This document shows, in pieces, positions 59,685 through 64,000 of a stretch of 64,000 bases of DNA. Origin of the DNA: Echinostoma caproni (Eukaryota > Platyhelminthes > Trematoda > Plagiorchiida > Echinostomatidae); assembly GCA_900618425.1 (NCBI GenBank), contig UZAN01039372.1, positions 206,471 to 270,470 on the forward strand, given 5' to 3'. The position numbers were made by a program, and so were the translations under genes. Numbering within the stretch: the first letter of the stretch is position 1; each line of letters begins with the position of its first letter. The notes beneath the pieces are model-generated. The model worked only from the letters and a program-made list of their open reading frames with translations, did no database searches and was not told the origin of the DNA.

Positions 59685-60017
59685 GCAAATTCATTGTTTC
59701 GTTTATTCGGTTTATGGTTCTCCAGAACCCTCAGTGAAGGGCGGTGAAACTCTTATGAAAATTATGAAGATTGTTTTTCATAAATCTTTGTACACGTTCT
59801 GTTGTTCCGCATTTTCAGCTTCCCCAAAATCACTAAACCTAAAACTGCTCGTTTAAGAGTTGAACATCATTTTCGACAGCCAAGTTGTCAAGTCTACTGA
59901 AGAGCTACGTAAGTAAGAATTCCAGGTATTCACAGGTATTTACAAACCAAGAGCTTATGGTAGATTCCCGCTTCATTTCGTACCCTCCAAGATGTAATAA
60001 TCACGCTGCATTGCTAA

Positions 60018-60290
60018 TCAAAAACATTTGCTGCTCTTGTTTTCGAAGAATTCTTTCGAACGACACTAATATTCTCAGGCTATGCCAGATTACAAAACTT
60101 GGAGCATTTGACTCTTTGGGCTGCCCATAGCGAAGAACTGGACACCTGGAGGAAATTTCTAGATACTTTTACGAATTTACAATCCGTTGTTGTTGAGGAA
60201 TTCTTCAATCCAGGAACCCAAATCACATATACGAAGTCACATGAAGAATTGGATATCCCGGTTGTATTTGAATTGTCGAGCATACAGTAA
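60018..60290 (+). CDS. Candidate exon inside the inverted-repeat segment
   Basis: 90 codons from just after a TAA (60,015-60,017) to a TAA at 60,288. Includes AALVFEEFFRTTLIF, NLEHLTLWAAHSEELDTW and LDTFTNLQSVVVEEFFNPG. An acceptor-like TATTCTCAG at about 60,071-60,079 could start the real exon. The residue pattern is amphipathic and acidic, unlike chance translation. The opposing 67-codon minus frame is taken as a shadow. Confidence 0.35.
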   Translation, partial: SKTFAALVFEEFFRTTLIFSGYARLQNLEHLTLWAAHSEELDTWRKFLDTFTNLQSVVVEEFFNPGTQITYTKSHEELDIPVVFELSSIQ

Positions 60291-60425
60291 CATTGTGGAT
60301 GTCATAAATTGGAATGGGTAGCCACCGTTGAGAAACTACTGTTCCACTCTAATGCACCAAGATAATTTGGTGAACTGAGATTTGTTGCCACAGCGATTAA
60401 TTTCATCCTCTAAGCTGTTGTGCAG

Positions 60426-60605
60426 AAATGTAAACTCATCCCAAAAGGGCAAATACTGGCTATTGGTTATAAGCTGTACTGGAATGGGTGTTTGATCCAC
60501 TACAATAAAAGCGATTTAAATCCTGAAAATGTTTGGATGGATGAAAAAGTAGCAAACACAGAATGCTTCGGGGTATTCTCATCAGTTGAAATCACATTTG
60601 TTTGA
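60426..60605 (+). CDS. Candidate exon inside the inverted-repeat segment
   Basis: Follows a good acceptor (CTGTTGTGCAG, ending 60,425). 59 codons, including IPKGQILAIGYKLYWNGCLI and NKSDLNPENVWMDEKV, ending at TGA 60,603-60,605. Family not recognised. Confidence 0.3.
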   Translation, partial: KCKLIPKGQILAIGYKLYWNGCLIHYNKSDLNPENVWMDEKVANTECFGVFSSVEITFV

Positions 60606-60840
60606 AAGGGGTCAAGTGAACCTACGTGGAAGATGGATCAATCAATACAGAGACCAAAGGTCACGAAGGTTAACTAGATTAAGCAAACATGTCAATCTTT
60701 CAACCTAATGCAATCTGAATTTATGTACTCAGCTGATGAGGATATCACGACTTAGTTCAAATCAGTACATCCTTTGATCATGATGTTTCTCCTTGCTCTC
60801 ATGAAACCGTCGAAGGCTACTATTCATCAAAGTTTATTCC

Positions 60841-61026
60841 GTGATGATAATTTATTTCATTTGTGGGAAAGAATACGGTTGGGTACTGCTATATAACCTA
60901 CCGTTTGAGTTCTCTAACCCGTTCGAGCTGATTCAGTTATCTGAGAACAGACCATATCACTTTTTGAACGTTATTGGCTATCCGATTCCATCATCGTTGT
61001 CCAAAGAGTTCTACAAGGATCTGTGA
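60841..61026 (+). CDS. Candidate exon inside the inverted-repeat segment
   Basis: 61 codons including EYGWVLLYNLPFEFSNPFEL and NRPYHFLNVIGYPIPSSLSK, ending YKDL and TGA. Just upstream (about 60,770-60,840) a second open frame holds DHDVSPCSHETVEGYYSSKF, and joining the two in phase was not achieved. Confidence 0.25.
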   Translation: MMIIYFICGKEYGWVLLYNLPFEFSNPFELIQLSENRPYHFLNVIGYPIPSSLSKEFYKDL

Positions 61027-61537
61027 ACAGGTTACTAACTGTTCAATTTTACATCCTCAAACAGCCTAGTTAACGTACCGGAACCAACAACAATGTTGTC
61101 CGCAGATGGTGCCATAATCTGGAGTACAGTATGACAACTTGATGCCTCGCAGCTAGTCCATGAAACACCTAACGCGACCCATCAACGGTTCTTAGCGAAA
61201 GACATCCTAATCAAAATTTTCAAATACCCATCGGCATCCTTAAGTGTTTTTCTTATTTCCGTGGAACTCAGTAACTGACATTTGCCTCAAGTGAGAAGGA
61301 CTGAGTGCTTAAGACGACTTAAAATCTTTGATCTACTAAACCAGGTATCCTTGTGCATCTGAATAATTTCGGTTCCCATAAGCATGTCTTCGGTTGTTCC
61401 GAGTCAACACTGTCTTCTTGTCTACCATCAGAGTAAGCCCAACCATGTAGTGAGTATATTGTCCAAGTGTGGTGTTCATGACCGCAAAGGGATAATAAAG
61501 TGGTGAATAGTGCGAAAAGGATTGCCATCCAGATGGC

Positions 61538-61668
61538 GAGGAAGCATTAATAGTATGATCCATCGATTGTGATACTACGGTACGGTTTCCCTACCCGGCT
61601 ATCTTTGGGGAAGAGGAATTGGGGTCTCATTCACATTCCGTTAACACTGTCATAAAACAACTCAGCTA
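61538..61668 (-). repeat. Inverted repeat, right arm
   Basis: Reverse complement of 59,320-59,452 with one 2-base gap and about six substitutions. Confidence 0.85.
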
Positions 61669-64000
61669 CGGGGTTCCTATCTCGATTGGTCACGACAAAG
61701 GTCTCAGGTTTACAGAAAGTATGTCATGTATATTGGCTATCAAATCTCATCAGCTTGTTTGCTCCCATCTTTCTCCATACTTTAAATCCAATCTATGCTA
61801 TACTCTTTAGTTGGTCGGCTACGGTTATTATGAGCTTATACCAGTAGTTTTGCATTCATCACTAAATATTACGCTAATGAGCAAAACAATTATTAATGTC
61901 ACTACTAGATTTCATGCAAACCTATTGGTACATGAGCTCTGTGTGGTAGGTTGGCTAACTTTGTATCACTGTTTCTTCTGTCCCCCGCTCGCGTGTCTTG
62001 TTTACGAGAATACGGAGGTTTTAATAGCGGTCCGTTCTCAAATGGTGAGGGGATATGGCAAAGATCGATAGGCACAGCCGGGAGCAAGTGTCTTACATAT
62101 TAGCATTTTCAAACAAACCAAAATTTTCCTGCAAAGCCTTTCCGAGATCTTATAAAAGCCTATGGATGCATTGGAAATAGATCTCTTGAAAATAAAAAAA
62201 TTATCTAATGTGGATTCAGAATTGTAGAGATCCTGGTAAGTTCTAGGGATATCGTGCTAGAGGAATCATCCAATCTCATAAGGACCGTGGTTATCGTAAT
62301 ACGTAACACAAACTGGTTCTGTAAAATGATGGGAACGATATCTTGGCAATTTTTGACTTGAAGGCCAGTTCAAGGTCTCCCATTGTGTTATCCTGTAGTC
62401 ACTCCAATTACAGTGCTTCCAGGGAAGATTATACGGTCAACACGTGGTTTACAGTACTGACTGCTCTAACCAGTGGACTATGAAGGAGTACGAAGGGGGG
62501 GGGTTAAACGATTAACAACGCGTGATGACGAGGTCATAAATGCGTGTTAAAGCTAAAGGACATAATGGGAAAAGCCATTTAAAACACCAATGGCGAAAAT
62601 ATCAGAATTGAACGATTTTATCAAGAGGATCATCCAGCAGGCATGAAATAAACGTGAGCAATGAAACATACAGGCATAACGGGCAAGGCATACACCGTGG
62701 AATCACTAATAACCAACCGGATTCCAGTATCAATTCTCTCTCTGATGGTGGTGAGTGGCAACTGAAGTCACACGTTTGGATTAGAACAGCTAGGCAAGTT
62801 TGGAGAAGTAGCGTAGTGATCAAACAATACAGGTTTGAAGCAGATGAATTCGGCATGGACTTCGACTGGTGCTTCCGGTCTTCCAGATTGGGATCAAAGT
62901 GCTGATGTTTGCTATTGATTTGAGTCGCTCAGAGATATGACTTGGAATAAATATCAAGGAACTGAAAAATTTGAATCCCATAATAAATTTGAACAGGCAC
63001 GTCAGAACACAAGTAATACAAGAGGAATTCCTCTCGTATATTTTCATCGGTCGCGTACACCGATTTAGGATACTCGAGGCATTATCGATCGCTCACAACA
63101 AGCCCACGTAGTTTCCAAAAGCGTATGACCTTTACCCTCACACTTCCCTAACGGCAACAAATTATGTGCATCACACACATGCACACACGTACACAAACAC
63201 ACGCACACACTTATTTGATTAAACCCAACCAGATTTCATAGTTCGCTTCATTTATATATCTGGTTCAATGTTATACGTACGTAACCGATGAGAATTTACG
63301 TAAGGAATTCCTCTAGCAGTGTTTGTCTTCTGACTTGCCTGTTCAAATATCAGTGGGGTTCATGTTGTATAATCACTTTGCTTTATTCAAATATCCACTT
63401 TTCAGTTCACAATACTTTGCGCTGGAACCAGGGTAATGAGTTTCACCGAAAACACTGTTTTTCCTTCACACAGTTGAACAGAGAAGTCAGAATCATGGGT
63501 TTGCACAATGTATCCAAGGTCGTTTTGCTGCATCTGTACACATGCATACTTTAATCAAAGTGATTTCTATAATCAGTGAGATAATAACCGTGTAATGAAG
63601 ACAAAATTACTACTCAGAAGGGACAATACGGCAGACTAACACAAATAACGGAAGGGAGTAAGGGTTAATCACCAAGGCAAAGCTAATGTAACTAACCATT
63701 CACGTCGTTTGTATAGATATGGTTTGAGGATACGAATGGCTAGAGCCTCGGCAAATTTCAGTTCCTTTGTGTTTGATGTTGTAGATGACCTGAGATGCCT
63801 GGGTTCGAGTGAAACCATGTTAATGTTTGAATAATAGTTGTGTTATCCAACATCGAATTCTTTTCTGCTCACTCGATGACGTAACAGTTTTAAACTTGTC
63901 GTCCATCGCCTTCTTGAGCCACACTTGGATGTATGCGGCCTGTTCGGTGAACTAACTGTATCTCTGTCTTGTCTATGTAGATGGCTGAGAATCCGCACTT
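61669..64000. other. Stretch without recognisable gene; CA repeat
   Basis: An imperfect (CA)n at about 63,172-63,210 and a G run at 62,496-62,505. Frames of 60-88 codons show no motif or repeat relationship. Confidence 0.35.

Larger units (their letters stand above)
59320..61668. mobile_element. 2.35-kb segment with about 131-bp terminal inverted repeats
   Basis: Left arm 59,320-59,452 and right arm 61,538-61,668 are reverse complements at roughly 94% identity, starting TAGCTGAGTTGTTTTATGAC. Both outer ends read TA then GCTGAG, compatible with a TA target-site duplication. The interior holds several open, protein-like plus-strand frames. No transposase motif (DDE/DDD) was recognised. Alternatives are a foldback around host exons, a local inverted duplication, or a PLE-like inverted-terminus element whose core is unfamiliar. 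Confidence 0.5.

Noticed and set aside
63165..63215. CRISPR-like or tandem array
   Set aside because: Only an imperfect CA microsatellite with no spacers. No CRISPR arrays are expected or seen in this eukaryotic DNA.

Overview
The window looks like draft flatworm DNA, most likely from a digenean trematode. It is AT-rich and eukaryotic, dense in retroelement fragments. It carries a Fasciola/Clonorchis/Schistosoma-style RTE LINE C-terminus, Penelope-like elements (PLEs) with GIY-YIG endonucleases, CR1/Jockey-group LINE relics, tRNA-derived SINE-like repeats, TA/CA/TATG microsatellites, and several candidate exons separated by very short GT-AG introns (33-51 bp), as in schistosome-type genes. 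Nothing bacterial or viral is seen. No gene could be assigned a named cellular function from sequence alone.

Layout. 1-5.8 kb: no recognisable gene. 5.88-6.86 kb: 3' end of an RTE-like LINE (+). 6.9-20.5 kb: mostly featureless, with SINE heads (8.04, 11.4 kb), a 527-base gap (11,690-12,216), a LINE 3' relic (15.93-16.18 kb), a SINE piece (17.0 kb) and a solo hammerhead-like PLE terminal fragment (17.3 kb). 20.85-21.58 kb: candidate 3' exons with an Asp-rich tail. 23.18-23.36 kb: a near-perfect 65-bp foldback. 24.2-28.35 kb: four clusters of candidate coding exons on + with micro-introns, perhaps one gene. 30.4-30.8 kb: LINE 3' end. 34.0-34.3 and 41.3-41.5 kb: single candidate exons. 36.07-37.94 kb: PLE-1 (-). 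46.22-48.21 kb: PLE-2 (+) with about 197-bp inverted termini. 49-58.6 kb: several SINE copies in inverted pairs plus two LINE relics (53.03-54.51 and about 55.74-57.49 kb, both -). 59.32-61.67 kb: a 2.35-kb segment bounded by about 131-bp inverted repeats and holding open, protein-like frames.

How the parts relate. The mobile elements are all damaged and probably immobile, but their families recur within the window, so they can be aligned with each other. All three PLE-derived termini share a hammerhead-like core with the same altered residues. At least three of the single-N positions sit between short direct duplications and appear to be assembler joins of overlapping contigs; removing the duplication in PLE-2 restores its reading frame. 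Exon calls rest on open frames, splice-site consensus and phase agreement only, and should be treated as hypotheses.
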